Of a stretch of 64,000 nt of DNA, positions 23,690 through 35,144 are shown one piece after another. Location of the stretch: NCBI GenBank assembly GCA_963585895.1, contig OY757934.1:37423336-37487335 (forward strand). Direction: 5' to 3'. A model generated the notes under the pieces. That model was not told the DNA's origin. It did not search any database and was given only the letters and a program-made list of their open reading frames with translations. Position 1 is the stretch's first letter; every line of letters begins with the position of its first letter. The position numbers and the translations under genes were made by a program. This DNA comes from Sepioteuthis lessoniana (taxonomy: Eukaryota > Mollusca > Cephalopoda > Myopsida > Loliginidae).

Positions 23690-24110
23690 TCTTCTGTTGG
23701 CTCTTTTTTCTTGCTTCTTTTCTTAAAAATTCTTTCTCTTTCAGTTATTATTTTTATTATTATTGTATTTTTCTTTTGTAAAATATTCTTTGTTTTTTTT
23801 TTTTCTTTCTTTCTTTCCGATTTTTTCTTTTTTTTTTTAATCCTGTTTTTTTTTCCTTTGTTCGTTTATCAGTTTTTAATTATTTCTCCTGATATCCACC
23901 TCCTTCTTCGTCTAAGTCTTTTCTTCTTCTTTTTAAAAATTATTCTTTCTTTTAAGGATCCTTTATTTGCATTTCTTCTTTTATTTCCCCCGCTTATTTT
24001 TCCTCTCTTTTCTTCTTCTGTCACGTATTACCCTTTTTTGTAAACCTTTTTTTTTTTATTGGTCTCTTTTTGTATTCTTTTATTATCCCTTTTCACTTAT
24101 TATTCTCTTC
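23690..24110. repeat. Pyrimidine-rich tract
   Basis: T/C-rich low-complexity DNA. The 148-residue frame (23597-24043) is Phe/Leu/Ser-rich because of base composition and shows no domain, so I do not call it a gene. Confidence 0.75.
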
Positions 24111-24299
24111 CCTCTTCAATCAGCTACTTATTGTAATTTTTGTTCAGAAAACATTGTTTTTATTGCTGCTTTTAATACCCCAAATAAATCTTAGCAAGAA
24201 TTGAACCATATTAATCCATTGCTTTTGTTTTTCAATTGCTTCTTTTTTTAATAATTAACGTCCATGATTGTTGTAAGAAAGGAAATAGCAACAATACAG

Positions 24300-24795
24300 T
24301 CTTTTTTTAAAAATCTTTTGCAAGGTAACAAACAGCTCACGTTTGTCTCGAAGCAAAGCCAACTAAGAAAAGCTTGAACAAATCGGAAAACGTCCCGCAT
24401 CGAGGCGCCACTTTGAAATCAATAACCACGTAAAGGGAGGGGTGAAGTGGTGTGGAATAGGCGAGAGTGAAATAATAGACGCTACACTTGTTGAGCGTAA
24501 ATTACCTACATGAGTTTATATTTCACTGTAGTCACTACCCTACCACAAGTACTGGGAGGAGACCACTCAGTCCACACACACATACGCTTGCTATATCGCT
24601 TTTCAACTTCCCCATCTAATTAGCTTCCTCAGTCTTGTCTCAATTATGCCTCTCTTGCGATTGAAGGATACTTATCTATGAATTCTGACCGGTGATGGTT
24701 TGGGAAAGTCAGGCTCGACATTATTAAGACTTGTAGCACATATTTTATGTACATATACACTTTCGATAATCATCCTTTCCTTCTTATCTATTTGT
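24300..24795. other. Non-repetitive GC-raised stretch
   Basis: Mixed composition with CpG-containing segments (CGTCCCGCATCGAGGCGCC near 24392). No frame, repeat or RNA recognised. Confidence 0.35.
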
Positions 24796-24796
24796 C

Positions 24797-25075
24797 ATCT
24801 ATACTACTAAGCAGTAGTTTGTGTGTGTGTCAGCTTGGGTACCACAGTCAAACGAAAATCCTTACAGACCTGATTTTTTTTCTGCATGGATATTAACTTG
24901 ACCCTGGACTATGGACAGACTCTACGAGCTTGCTATCACTTACGGTCATCAACTGAAGAAATATTCTATTTCTAGCCAAAAGTCCAAGAAGCTTTTTCAC
25001 TTATAAATGGTGAGCGGTCAGATCCATGATTTTCGCATGACTAACAATACGTTAGATATTCATGAGTAGGGAGAA
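24797..25075 (+). mobile_element. Dispersed repeat F, possible Helitron-like start
   Basis: It begins TCTATACTACTAAGCAGTAG followed by GT units, a form common at 5' ends of Helitron-type elements. Parts of the body (AACTTGACC, TTCTATTTCTAG, GGTCAGATCCATG, GTTAGAT) recur in the same order on the minus strand at about 61880-62190. No coding region or 3' hairpin was identified. The family assignment is tentative, while the repeat relation is clearer. Confidence 0.4.
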
Positions 25076-25084
25076 AAAAGGACA

Positions 25085-25910
25085 GGGGATACAAGTCATG
25101 TCCAAAAGAATCTAAACTGAAACTTTATTTACCAAAGCAGAAAGAAACAATGAAGGAATCGTTAATTTTCTTCAAAACAGTCCAATTGGTATTTAAACCA
25201 TTCATTTTAGGAAGTTTTCCAAAAGTCAAGCACATCTAAAATTTCTATTCTTATATAGTGTGAAACTGTGTTGGCCTAATTTGCAATGTATTTTTTGTCC
25301 TCAAATTTTAGCATGGAAAGGAATTTTCTGTTAAAGAAATAAAATATTTCTCACCGAGTTAAATCTGATGAGTATGGAGGGAACTGATCTCGCACAATAC
25401 CATCTTTCACCAAAAATTGCTAAGAATTGGAATTGACGCGTTTAGCCTTGGTCTAGTTGCCTAAGCAGTGGTATAGATGTTTAGATATTTTCATATTATA
25501 AGGTGCCCGTGGTGTAGTCGTTATCGTCGTATGAAATGGACACGTCGACACGAGGTCAAATCTTGGGCGAGACTGATTGCATTTCACATAGCACTAATAC
25601 CCTTGGGGAAGGTATGAATCCAATTATTCTCCCTCCAGCTAAATGGGTAAATAGTAGGACAGACTAGGTTCTTCAGCCTTGGTAAGGCAACTAGTCTAGG
25701 AGAAGGAAAACTCTGAATTCAAAACCTGTTAAACTCCGCTTAAAAATTGACCTTGTGTCATATCCTGACCGAGCAGAGGGGTTGGTAAATAGTATCATAT
25801 TATAATGTAAGTTGCTCAGCTGTGTACACACTCGTTTATTTAAATTTTGAATTCAAAAATTCAGAAAGAAATAAAGATTCAGCTCCGACATATTTGTATC
25901 ACACCTCGTA
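25085..25910 (-). mobile_element. Mariner transposase fragment interrupted by a SINE
   Basis: Around 25365-25395 the minus strand encodes a PPYSSDLT version of the mariner PPYSPDLA motif, which holds the last catalytic Asp. It then encodes NRKFLSMLKFEDKKYI, like the region after it in the family. The right edge at 25902-25910 carries CACCTCGTA, the outer end of a mariner inverted repeat. The frame is broken by several stops. A family A SINE (25502-25794) lies inside. Only one end is recognisable. Confidence 0.65.
25502..25794 (+). mobile_element. Family A SINE with 11-bp target duplication
   Basis: A well-preserved copy starting GGTGCCCGTGGTGTAG, with the full body and the CTTGTGTCATATCCTGACC tail. 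TCATATTATAA flanks it at 25491-25501 and 25795-25805. It inserted into a mariner remnant, so it is younger than that element. Confidence 0.92.
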
Positions 25911-26615
25911 TATTCAAACAGTAAGAGATCAAGAAATACAGAGTACCAAGAGGCACTCAGAAACTTATCAGAATTTTTCTTTACATTAAAAAATAATTAC
26001 CTATTCATGCCATCTTTATATTTCTGTATCAATAGACTCTTGCAAAAATATATCAAAATTATTTCATGAAAACATTTTGTCTCTTATCTTTTTCCCCGAG
26101 CCACGACGTGTACATCTGTGAGTTAATAAATATATTATGAGATTGGCAGGAGCGCGTACATACACATATACATGCGTACACATTCACAGACATATACACT
26201 TACACAAACACAGGTCCGCTGAACCACTTGCAGATTATAAGTTCGAATTTAAAGAAAAAGTGAAAACGATAAGTATACCATGTGAACATACATATAATTA
26301 CTTAAATACACATATAGTTTATACTAATATATAGACCGAAATTTGAAGTTTTAATTTTCATGTCCAAAATTGGCAACAAACTGCACACGAAAAATAATTT
26401 TGTTGAGTTAAAATGCAAACGTTGGGGGAAGGAGTAGGAGTATTTCCTCGACTTCAACAATCATTTCCATGAATTAACGATTTTGTGACCATAAATCAGG
26501 GTTAGATTTATGCGTGAAATCAACATATACATCAATATATACAGTATATAAATGCGTTATATAAACTTGGATTCACACACTCAGTATATATCTATACATG
26601 TATGTGAGTGTGCAT
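25911..26615. other. Unassigned AT-rich spacer
   Basis: Short CA/TA-rich runs and a 65-codon frame without motifs. A segment at 26420-26450 (GGGAAGGAGTAGGAGTAT) resembles the complement of 12150-12170, hinting at an old dispersed repeat. Confidence 0.4.
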
Positions 26616-26664
<49 letters not shown>

Positions 26665-26684
26665 TGTGTGTGTATGTGTGTGGG
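26616..26684. repeat. (GA)n(TG)n array
   Basis: GA array followed by a short TG array. Confidence 0.95.
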
Positions 26685-26689
26685 ATACT

Positions 26690-26780
26690 ATATAAATCTA
26701 AACTAAATGTTTCAACTAACAGTTTCCCGTTTGCATGATCATCAGGAAACACTACATTCTGAAACATTATAGATGTTGCG
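26690..26780 (-). mobile_element. Penelope-like terminal remnant with hammerhead-like core
   Basis: The minus strand carries CCTGATGATC (CTGATGA at 26745-26739), 12 bases, then GAAACTGTTAG (GAAA at 26726-26723). This is the layout of the 57.1 kb Penelope terminus. No ORF lies nearby. Confidence 0.4.
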
Positions 26781-27103
26781 AGAGGGTGGTACATGGAAAA
26801 TATAGAATACAGAACGAAATCAGATTTGCACGAGAACAGTTTCGTGGAGTTTAAGGAGTAAATTATCGATTTATCTAAACTTACATATCAAATTGCTTGA
26901 GGTATAAAGATGCTGATGATAGCAGAATATTGTTTGCAAGAAAAAAAATACTGAAATATGTAAAAACTAACCTGCCAACATAAGATTCGAATTGATATCT
27001 AAATTTTTCCGATTTCATTTATTTTTCTGTATTTAGACTCTTCTGACTTTTTTCGTGTGAGTCACGTGAACTAACATAGCCACGTAACAAATACATTTGG
27101 CAG

Positions 27104-27486
27104 TTTGGGTTTTATGGCATATCAACTTTTGTGAGTGATTTAATGTCAAATCCATTTTTAAACATTCAATCAGTTCTATTTCAAACAATTCAGTTTAGCA
27201 TAAATACGCAGTTTAAATGCAAAAAACAGTAAACTCAAGAAACCATGTTTTAGTTCTATTTAACTCATAGATAGGACCCTTATCAGGTGCTACCACTCCG
27301 GGCCTGAGTGGACCTGGGAGTGATGACAATAAAGAGGTACTCGGCATTCCCCAAAGCTCCAGCATTACTGGAACCTCACTATCAGATTGTTTAGTGTCAT
27401 AACCGGATGCTCGTTGCGGGGGTGGGTCTTACCCCCTCTATAGAGGTGCAGTCAGTGCATTCTACAGCTCTAGTCAACTAGGCAAC
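27104..27486 (+). repeat. Family C repeat, short well-preserved copy
   Basis: Head TTTGGGTTTTATGGCATATC, a short internal part with CAATTCAGTTTAGCATAAA, then the complete 3' block (CAGGTGCTACCACTCCGGGC, CCAAAGCTCCAGCATTACTG) ending GTCAACTAGGCAAC. It is close to the shortest full form of the family here (about 380 bp). Confidence 0.88.
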
Positions 27487-27655
27487 AAATATAATTTTTT
27501 ATATTCCTGTCTGGTGTTGATGTAATGCACATGAAAATTCAAATAATGGACTCTACGTTTTTATAATTTGAATATTTTTGGTCTTAGACTTGCTCAGCTA
27601 TAGTAACGTCGAGCACTTTTTAAGACCTTTTCTTATTTGCCTTTCCATTACAAAT

Positions 27656-27684
27656 GTGTATGTGTGTGTGTGTGTGTGTGTGTG
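27656..27684. repeat. (TG)n microsatellite
   Basis: Short TG array. Confidence 0.9.
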
Positions 27685-27754
27685 CTACTCACGTTAGTAT
27701 AACAATTTTTCCATCATAATTCTATTGAAATTTCAGTAACTTATTTCATTGCTC

Positions 27755-28189
27755 TTAAAAGTTTGATCTGACGAATACATACAAACATACATGCATACAT
27801 ACTGACCTAAATACATAGAAGCTTTCCATTGTGTAGCAGATAGTAAGATAATCTTGTAAGACATCCTTGATAAGTTCCATCAGTAGAATACTTGATTTTT
27901 GCCAAACAAAACAAAACAAACCATGTGCCAAACAAAAACAAAAAAAAAAAGCTTGAATAACTATTGATATATGTTTTGTCACAGTAATGTTTGACAAAGG
28001 CTCCACCCTTTTCATGTTAATTTGTCCCATCCAAACTGATCGATTAAGCAATTTCAAGCTGAGTAGAATTTCTTCTTGTAAAAATAACAAATATGACATT
28101 GTGATCAGTGACATATTTATCAGCATCTCCATATGATGACCACAATTGATTTTACTGAAGAATCTAAAAATGTTACCTGTTATAATCAA
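27755..28189 (-). other. Unrecognised 144-codon open frame
   Basis: The longest minus-strand frame here that is not driven by a simple repeat, although its C-terminal end is encoded by a short (CATA)n-like run. It is hydrophobic in the middle and shows no motif I recognise. It could be part of a decayed transposon or chance. No splice context or neighbour supports a gene. Confidence 0.15.
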
Positions 28190-28711
28190 GTTTATTTATG
28201 CAGACACCAACGATTATTGTAATCTTGCTCTTTAGAGCATACTTGTTTGAAGGGAGGTAGAACTCAGTAAATGGATCTGTTGTACCAAAGCCGGTTATTT
28301 TATTTTCTCTATTTGTCTTAATCCATTGTATTTCGAGTTTAATAAAAGATTTCTGGTTGAGGGTTGTTTTACTATATACACCATTATTCCAATATTTAAG
28401 GACTCACATCATGTACTGATGACAAAAGTGAGTATTCACAACATTCCTTTTAATCCATATTGACCAACCCCTGATTATCGTTGACGTTGAAAAAAATCTG
28501 TTCGTATGTTTGCAGTTGAAAAATCCCTCTGTTTCTATTTTATCATCCATAAAAATGTGTCGAATCCACTAACTTGTTTAGCTACCCTTTCGATACTACT
28601 ATACACACACATATCCATGTACATAAATATATGCCCCAACACGCATTTATAGAGATAAGCTCGCAACACCATGCGTGTATATACATATATTTTATGCCTA
28701 TACATATAGAT
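28190..28711. other. Unassigned spacer
   Basis: AT-rich with ATAC/ATAT-rich pieces. No recognised feature. Confidence 0.4.
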
Positions 28712-28712
28712 A

Positions 28713-28992
28713 TCATATTTACCCAACCCCTCGGGCAGGATATGACACAAGGTCAATTCTTTTAAGCGGAGTTTGACAGGTTTGAATTCAGAGTTTTCCT
28801 TCTCCTAGACTAGTTGCCTCACCAAAGCTGAAGAACCTAGTCAGCCCTACTATTTACCCATAGCTGGAGGGAGAATAATTGGATTCATACCTTTCCCAAG
28901 GGTATTAGTGCTATGTGAAATGCAATCAGTCTCGTCCAGGATTTGAACTCGTGTCCAATTCCTGCGACGATAACCATTACACCACTGGCACC
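28713..28992 (-). mobile_element. Family A SINE
   Basis: Well-preserved minus-strand copy from CATATTTACCC (tail end) to ACCATTACACCACTGGCACC (tRNA-like head). A few bases are lost around the CTCCGC part of the tail. I could not define a target-site duplication. Confidence 0.88.
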
Positions 28993-29611
28993 TCGCATCT
29001 ATATGTATATGAATTACTGCATCTAAATATTGCAGGGACAGAAGAACTTATACAGTCACACATTCTCCGAAATAAGATTCTACTGCTGTAGTTTTTAATA
29101 TTAAATCGAAAATTAAGGCAATTTTTGTTTCGTTCCTAATTAGCGAATGAGAGGCTGAATGATCGAATATGCCTAATAGGAAGGGGTAGAATTTGAGAAA
29201 ACTGGTGCTCTCTTCGATAACAAGTTCTTTTGTGAACGGTGCATCGTCGCTTTTCTGTTGCAGATTTTATACTTTCTATTGATTTTTTTAAACGAAGTAT
29301 TGGCAACCATTTATTTCAACTTGTTCTTTCTTTTCTCTGAACTTTTTTGAAGTTTTTTTTTTAATTGCAATTCATTTCCGGCCATCAATCTACAACAATG
29401 AAAAAGGAACTCAAATAGGAAAGGAAAAAGTTCTAAGTCTGTGAGAATCATTTAAGGAGATTCTAAAAGTACGTGATTTTCAGAATTAATCAGTAATAAT
29501 TTCAGATATGAAATGTTTTGAGCCTAAATCCAACATCTTAAACTCATCCTTACTCTATTCTCGATCTCTGTAAGTGCCATATTTGCAGCTATTGTTTTTT
29601 TTTTTACAAAT
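28993..29611. other. AT-rich spacer
   Basis: Nothing recognised. Confidence 0.45.
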
Positions 29612-29826
29612 GGTTGGTTTCTTTTTTAATGGCATTTCAATCTTTGTGGGCTATTTAATGCCAAAGTTACCCTTCTTGAAGAACAGTAGTGGTACTATTT
29701 AACCCATAGAAGGATAACCTTTCCTAAGAGAATTTGTCCGAAAGTGAACGTAATAGCGCGACTGGAGTTCGAACTCGCTTACTACGATTGCGCCGCCCGG
29801 CGCTTTAACCATTACACCACGAGGAC
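29612..29826 (-). mobile_element. Family B SINE
   Basis: Tail module TTTTTTAATGGCATTTCAATC at left, AGTAGTGGTACTATTTAACCC in the body, GTCCGAAAGTGAACGTAATAG, and the complement of a tRNA-like head ending ACCATTACACCACGAGG. Confidence 0.85.
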
Positions 29827-30057
29827 ACACCCGTATTTTATACGAAAGGTATCATTTTCAAATGAAGCATAATTTCAACTAGTATGTTTTGATCTTAAAT
29901 TTTAGTACAACTCATTTGGGACGTCGATAAGAAGGAAACTGTACACGTCGAAAATAATATTTTAAGTATCTTCGAGGAATCAGGGATGGCGAAAGCCGTC
30001 TTTGAAAACTCGAAGATACTTAAAAACACCAGTTTTTCTAATGGGAATTGGTACTCT

Positions 30058-30293
30058 CAGAAGTTTGTTGAACATAATAGCCATAACGCCTTCAGAAGAA
30101 AATAGATCTAACACCCTCAACATCTTATTTCAGGATGCTAGAGATAAGGTGTCAAATTCATCCTTCCCTCCATGACAGAAGTTTGTCGAACATAATAGCC
30201 ATAACGCCTGAGGAAGAAAATAGATCTAACACCCTCAATACCTTATTAGAGGATGCAAGAGATAAGATGTCAAATTCATCCTTCCCTCTATGA
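30058..30293. repeat. Two-unit tandem duplication, 118-bp period
   Basis: CAGAAGTTTGTTGAACATAA at 30058 recurs at 30176 (CAGAAGTTTGTCGAACATAA). The two units match by eye at roughly 90 percent through TCATCCTTCCCTC near their ends. The overlapping 77-codon minus frame has no recognised homology. Confidence 0.9.
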
Positions 30294-30868
30294 CAGCAAT
30301 TATGAAAAAAAAAAATTACGGTTTCACGATCATCAGACACTACATACACAACAACTATAAAATTTTGACTAGTGTTAATTAATGGAAGCAAAAGAACTGT
30401 TTCAGCAAACTACCTATCTGTAAGGTCATGCTGAATGCATGGGTTTCCGCTATATCACCGAAGTTAAGCTGCGATGAACCACTTCAACAATTTGAACTCA
30501 GGCCATTTCAACAATTTCAACTCAGGCCATTGCAGACACTTTAAGTAGCATGTGTCATGTGTGCAATATTCAAGAAAAACTTAGTAAACTGCAGACCACT
30601 AAAAAGAAATATGCTCTCTACAATGACCTTTCTCAAAAAGATTAAAAAAGCGCCTTAAAATACATAAAGTGAAAAAAAAGTTAGACCGGCCAATAACAAT
30701 CTCCGGTATCGCATATAAATCAGTGCATCACTAAAGACTTTTAAAAATAAAAGTTATTTTTTCCAAACCAAATATACTTGAATTTTCTCATTTCTAGTGA
30801 AATATTACACAACCAAAACATACTATTATATTATTTGTCAACAAACTCAACCACATATCAACCCAAAA
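30294..30868. other. Unassigned spacer
   Basis: Includes a short local repeat (ATTTCAACTCAGGCCATT-like, twice near 30485-30531). No gene recognised. Confidence 0.4.
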
Positions 30869-30880
30869 TAGGAATATATA

Positions 30881-31121
30881 AAGTCTTTTTCGAGGGTGAC
30901 CAGAAGGCTCCCTTTTCAATCGCTACTACACCAAGGTGTATGGGAGGGTGATACTCCCCTCGCTGGATTGCTCCACTTTGCCTTTTATCCTTACCTTATA
31001 ATGCTGTGTGTTAAGCAAGGCAGCATCAAGTACCATTTTTAAAGTCTTTGGTATGACTCGACCAGGGATTGAACCCCGGTCTCTCGGACAATGGGCGAAC
31101 ATTAGGCCAATGGCCCGGTTG
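30881..31121 (-). mobile_element. Family D SINE with 12-bp target duplication
   Basis: Minus-strand copy with AGGGTGACCAGAAGGCTCCC, CTACTACACCAAGGTGTA, GATTGCTCCACTTTGCC and a tRNA-like end (GATTGAACCCCGGTCTC). TAGGAATATRTA at 30869-30880 and 31122-31133 flanks it with one mismatch. Confidence 0.88.
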
Positions 31122-31133
31122 TAGGAATATGTA

Positions 31134-31660
31134 GCAATCTAAAAATAAATTACTTCTATTCAGCGGCGCGTCCTGGAAAATGTACGGTGTAAGAAAATAA
31201 TAGTGTTTTGATATTACACTTGGAATTAGATAGAATTATCAGTAATAGAAAATTAAATCACATACATCACATGACCTCTGAAATATTGACCAAATATTTT
31301 TGAGGGTTTATGCTTACACTTGTTAACTTTCAAAAAAAAAAAAAATTAAGAAATTCCAAAAAGTTCATACCATTGAATTATAAAATTTCTATTTTCTGTT
31401 ATTAAATTATTTATGTTAATGTCGTATTTCACGAACTATAATAAGTAAAGAATTCAACGGAAATATGATTTTAAAAAATAATCACGTAAAATTTTCGAAA
31501 GATGCTAATCAGCTCACTTTGTTTTTCACCAAATTTTGACGGGATAAAACGTTCTACGTACTTGCTAACTGGTGTCATTTACTAAATTCAAGTGTCATAT
31601 TTTATTGGGGAAAGAGATTTTCTATATTTGTTATTTATTGATAGCTGAAAAACATTAGGA
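31134..31660. other. AT-rich spacer
   Basis: Nothing recognised. Confidence 0.45.
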
Positions 31661-31675
31661 TATACTACATTTTTG

Positions 31676-31802
31676 GGGCCTTCGGGTGATGTAATGGTTG
31701 GCAAGCTAGACTAGCAAAGCTTCACGAGTGAGTTCGAGTCTCATTTGGGGCCCCATTTATTCTGCTTTATGCCACATCCAAACAAAAATCTTAGTAAACT
31801 AC
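31676..31802 (+). mobile_element. Family E tRNA-like SINE with 15-bp target duplication
   Basis: GGTGATGTAATGGTTGGCAA resembles box A and GAGTTCGAGTCTC box B. A tail TGCCACATCCAAACAAAAATC follows. TATACTACATTTTTG flanks the 127-bp element at 31661-31675 and 31803-31817, a perfect 15-bp duplication. This defines family E and explains the truncated insert at 2841-2900. Confidence 0.85.
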
Positions 31803-31899
31803 TATACTACATTTTTGTTTGATTGTTGAGAGCAAATCCGAGCGAGATAGGAAAGTAAAAACCTCTCTCCTCTTTGCGTAACCCTTTCTTTGGTTATCA

Positions 31900-32140
31900 G
31901 TCGGCATCAACAAATCTTGCTGATAGAACGGATTTCCCTAATTCTCTCTTACCATCCGTGTATATTGTCCATCACTCCTGGGGGGTCCTCAAGACTGCAT
32001 CCAGTGTCAGCGTAGAACAGTTGTATGTAAGCCTTTGTAAGTCGGCCAACACTGGTGCGTCCATGGGTTGGAGTCGAGGAGAGAAAATCGCTTACTTCAA
32101 CAGCAGTACCCAGCATGTCATGACTTGGTAATTTACGGTT
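31900..32140 (-). mobile_element. LINE 3' fragment, old
   Basis: Minus-strand remnant of the ATGATG-tailed LINE. GATTTCCCTAATTCTCTC, GTCCATCACTCCTGG and AGTCGGCCAACACTGGTGCGTCC are decayed versions of sequence at 1455-1600. Coding continuity is lost and the apparent plus-strand frame is not a gene. Confidence 0.7.
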
Positions 32141-32154
32141 ATTTGTGTAAACAA

Positions 32155-32405
32155 ATAAGTAAAATTGGCGACCGTAGTCAAGGGTGACCCGAAGGCTCCC
32201 TTCTCATTAGCTACTACACCAAGGTGTAGGGGACGGCGTCACTCTTTTTTTTATATTGCTCCACTTTACCCTTGATACGTACCTTATAATGTTGAGAGTT
32301 AAGCAAGGAGGCATCAAGTACCCTTTTTTGAGTATTTGGTATGACTCGACCTGGGATTGAACGCCGGTATCCCGGGCCATTGGCAAAGACTCTACGTAGT
32401 CAGTT
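32155..32405 (-). mobile_element. Family D SINE
   Basis: Minus-strand copy adjoining the LINE fragment: GGCGACCGTAGTCAAGGGTG, CCTTATAATGTTGAG and a tRNA-like end (GATTGAACGCCGG). The 82-codon minus frame over it is incidental. Confidence 0.88.
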
Positions 32406-33512
32406 CTTAAAGCAATTGAATTGTAGGTTTCAAACTGTTTATTCATAGAAAACACCGTATTGTTACCATATACATTTATTGAAGGTTTTGTTTGAATAGG
32501 AAGTAATATATACTGTTAGTAAAATGAAAATGTTTGAAGATAAGATGCTGATGTTTTAATCTTCCACGTTAGATATTTTTAAAGAAAAATATTTTCCACC
32601 AAGTTTTTTAAGCTTAAGATAAATTTCTGTCACAATGGCTGAGAAAGAAAAAAATGAAATAAACAAGTAAAAATTGATAAAAGGGAAAAAATGAAATGAA
32701 GCAAGTAAATTAAGATACAACGCTTCTAAATGCAATTTATGAATAAAATATAAAACAATATTTATAAATTCATCTTAGAGTAAAATGAATAATTAAGCGA
32801 ATAAATAAAATCATTAAAAAAGAATACATACTACTAACTTTCAAAATTGATATAAATTTCAAGGCCATTGCCCAGGTAAGCTTTTCCTTTTTTTTAAAGG
32901 TAAATTTACTGTGTATTCGTAAATTATATCTTGATCGAAAGGAAAATATCTATATTAAAAGATCAACGATTATATTTCATATGGAAAAATAAATAAACGT
33001 CTGGGGCTCGAAACAACCATTACCGCATCTATATTTAATTTTTTCCATTTACAAAAAAAGATACTTTTTCAGATCATTTAGATAATGTTCTCGTCCACAT
33101 AATCTTCGGGTCCAGGTTTGCTTTTGAAATAATCTTTACAGAATGCTGTCAATTTTTTTTTTCTTATAAGTATGTTGAAATGACATTCTATTCATTTTTT
33201 AAAGTCTGGTGAATGATAGCACATGTACAGAATTAATGAAATATGGCCTTAGTAATAAAAATAAAAATAGAATAAAAATTGATTGGAAAATGAAAGATTT
33301 TCTTTTACTTTAAAGTAACCAAGAATAATTTAATCAATTGCTCATTTAAGGTTAAAAAGAAAAAATAAGATTGAAGACGAAAATAAAACATAATAATTCA
33401 TTTTCAATATTTTTTGATAACCTGTTTGGCTTATTTTGTTTATAAATTAACGATTTTCAAAACAACCAATCTAAATTAGTTAACAACATTAGGATAGCGT
33501 GCTTTTTATTTT

Positions 33513-33515
<3 letters not shown>
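32406..33515. other. Very AT-rich spacer
   Basis: More than 1 kb of A/T-dominated sequence with no repeat family or open frame worth naming. Confidence 0.5.

Positions 33516-33566
<51 letters not shown>
33516..33566. repeat. (TA)n microsatellite
   Basis: TA array of about 25 units. Confidence 0.97.
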
Positions 33567-33568
<2 letters not shown>

Positions 33569-33589
33569 TTTGAGTCTAAATATCATGCG

Positions 33590-33790
33590 TGTCTAAACTA
33601 AGCATGGGTCTCGGTATCAAAGATATATGGGAAAAGCTTGGCTTGAGGGACTATCCCCTCACCCAGGCAGTACTGCCTACCCGTGTAAAATGGCTAGGGT
33701 CAGGTCCATTGCTTGAGAAACCTTCCGAATTCAGGGGATGCCGATGGTGACTGAGCATTTTTGGTACTTCAGTCCATTTTAGTGTATTTT
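33590..33790. other. Unidentified GC-raised patch
   Basis: About 200 bp contrasting with AT-rich surroundings. It includes a perfect 14-bp palindrome AGGCAGTACTGCCT at 33665-33678. No recognised family or coding frame. Confidence 0.3.
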
Positions 33791-34236
33791 TTTTATATTC
33801 TCAAATCTTACGATTGAAATAACGTTCCAGTTTAACATGAAAGGGTATGAAAGATGTTGCTCTTGTTTCAATGTGTCTCGCTCAAAACTGCTGATCTTAG
33901 AATATCGAAGCCATTGATAAAAAAAAGTATCGAGAAATAGCACTGATATGTCAAGACGGCTATCTAGACGTCAAGAAGTTGTTGCATTATTTTAAAAGAT
34001 GTTATACTCTCTTGGTAGTTGTTGCAATGGAGGTTGCCTCTTAAATTCTTCATTTCTTTTTTATATGCCTTGCTGTCTCAACTAATGGCTTTTGCTCGAG
34101 GTTGTAGGTAACGAACGATTCTTTTCTTTATATCATATGGATGGTAAGAGATGAAGTTATTGTCCGGTGAAGGTTGGCTTTCGATACACAGATGACCGTA
34201 ATCCTAGCTCTGTGCGAGTTATTAATACATCCAGGA

Positions 34237-34525
34237 TGTGCCCGTGGTGTATGGATCAGCGTCGTATGAAATGGACACGGCGACACGAGGTCAAATCTTG
34301 GACGAGACTGATTGCATTTCACATAGCACTAATACTCTTGGGAAAGGTATGAATCTAATTATTCTCCCTCCAGCTATGGGTAAATAGTAGGGCAGACTAG
34401 GTTCTTCAGCCCTGGTGAAGCAACTAGTCTAGGAGAAGGAAAACTCTGAATTAAAACCTGTGAAACTCCGCTTAAGAATTAACCTTGTGTCATATCCTGA
34501 CCGAGCGGAGGGGTTGGTAAATATG
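34237..34525 (+). mobile_element. Family A SINE with 16-bp target duplication
   Basis: The plus-strand copy starts at the TGCCCGTGGTGTA tRNA-like head, slightly altered, and keeps a full body and tail. ATTAATACAYCCAGGA flanks it at 34221-34236 and 34526-34541 with one mismatch. The two small frames on opposite strands are inside the SINE. Confidence 0.92.
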
Positions 34526-34587
34526 ATTAATACACCCAGGAAGGATAACCTGTTGTCTTGTTCTTTCTCCATAGTGAATTGTACATA

Positions 34588-34690
34588 TGGCGCAATGGAT
34601 TGATTGAAAAGTGCTTCCAAGTGAAATCATCTGGAGGTTGCAGGTTCAATCCCAACAACAGCTAAATAACAAGGAATACTTTATGTAGCT
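34588..34690 (+). mobile_element. tRNA-like SINE head (family H)
   Basis: TGGCGCAATGGATTG resembles box A and GCAGGTTCAATCCC box B. They are too far apart, and the acceptor stem too poor, for a functional tRNA. It is probably a SINE remnant. Confidence 0.5.
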
Positions 34691-34794
34691 TAACACTTGT
34701 ATCCAGTCATAGTTAATGGAATTAGAACACATTACCCCTGTGGATTAAATAAAGGGTTTGGTTCGAAGTTCTATGTGGGTTTCCGAGTTCGATA

Positions 34795-34890
34795 TGAAAC
34801 ACCTGGAGGTTGCATTGGTCGAAACGTTGTGAATATTACAATGAAGATGATAGTCCTAATACTCTAAGTGATAAAATTTATCAAGTTTCA
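34795..34890 (+). mobile_element. Penelope-like terminal remnant
   Basis: CCTGGAGGTTGCATTGGTCGAAACGTTG (given here as CCTGGAGG at 34802 and GAAACGTTG at 34821) followed by GAATATTACAATGAAGATGA resembles the hammerhead-bearing terminus of Penelope-like elements, with a decayed CTGATGA box. No ORF remains. Confidence 0.4.
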
Positions 34891-35144
34891 CCTTAGAAAT
34901 TTAGACAAATGATAGTGAAACGTTCTACTGAAAGAGAAATTATGTCTTGCTGAGGTCAACTAACTTTGATTGGTTAGTTGAGAATTGGGTCCTCATTTGA
35001 GGATTTTAAAGTCATATAATTAAGAATTTGGAAGTTGAAATTTAATTTTAACTTTCTTGTTAGCCCGAAGTAGCCGAGACTTACAGATGAGTAAAAATAG
35101 TGAGTTCTACTTGACTGAAATACAAAATCCTGATTAGTGAAACA

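Noticed and set aside
23597-24043. 148-codon Phe/Leu-rich frame as a membrane protein
   Set aside because: It lies in a T/C-rich low-complexity tract. The hydrophobicity follows from base composition, with no start context or domain.
25502-25580. Functional tRNA gene at the head of family A copies
   Set aside because: Box A and B are present, but the acceptor stem does not pair and each head continues into the same SINE body.
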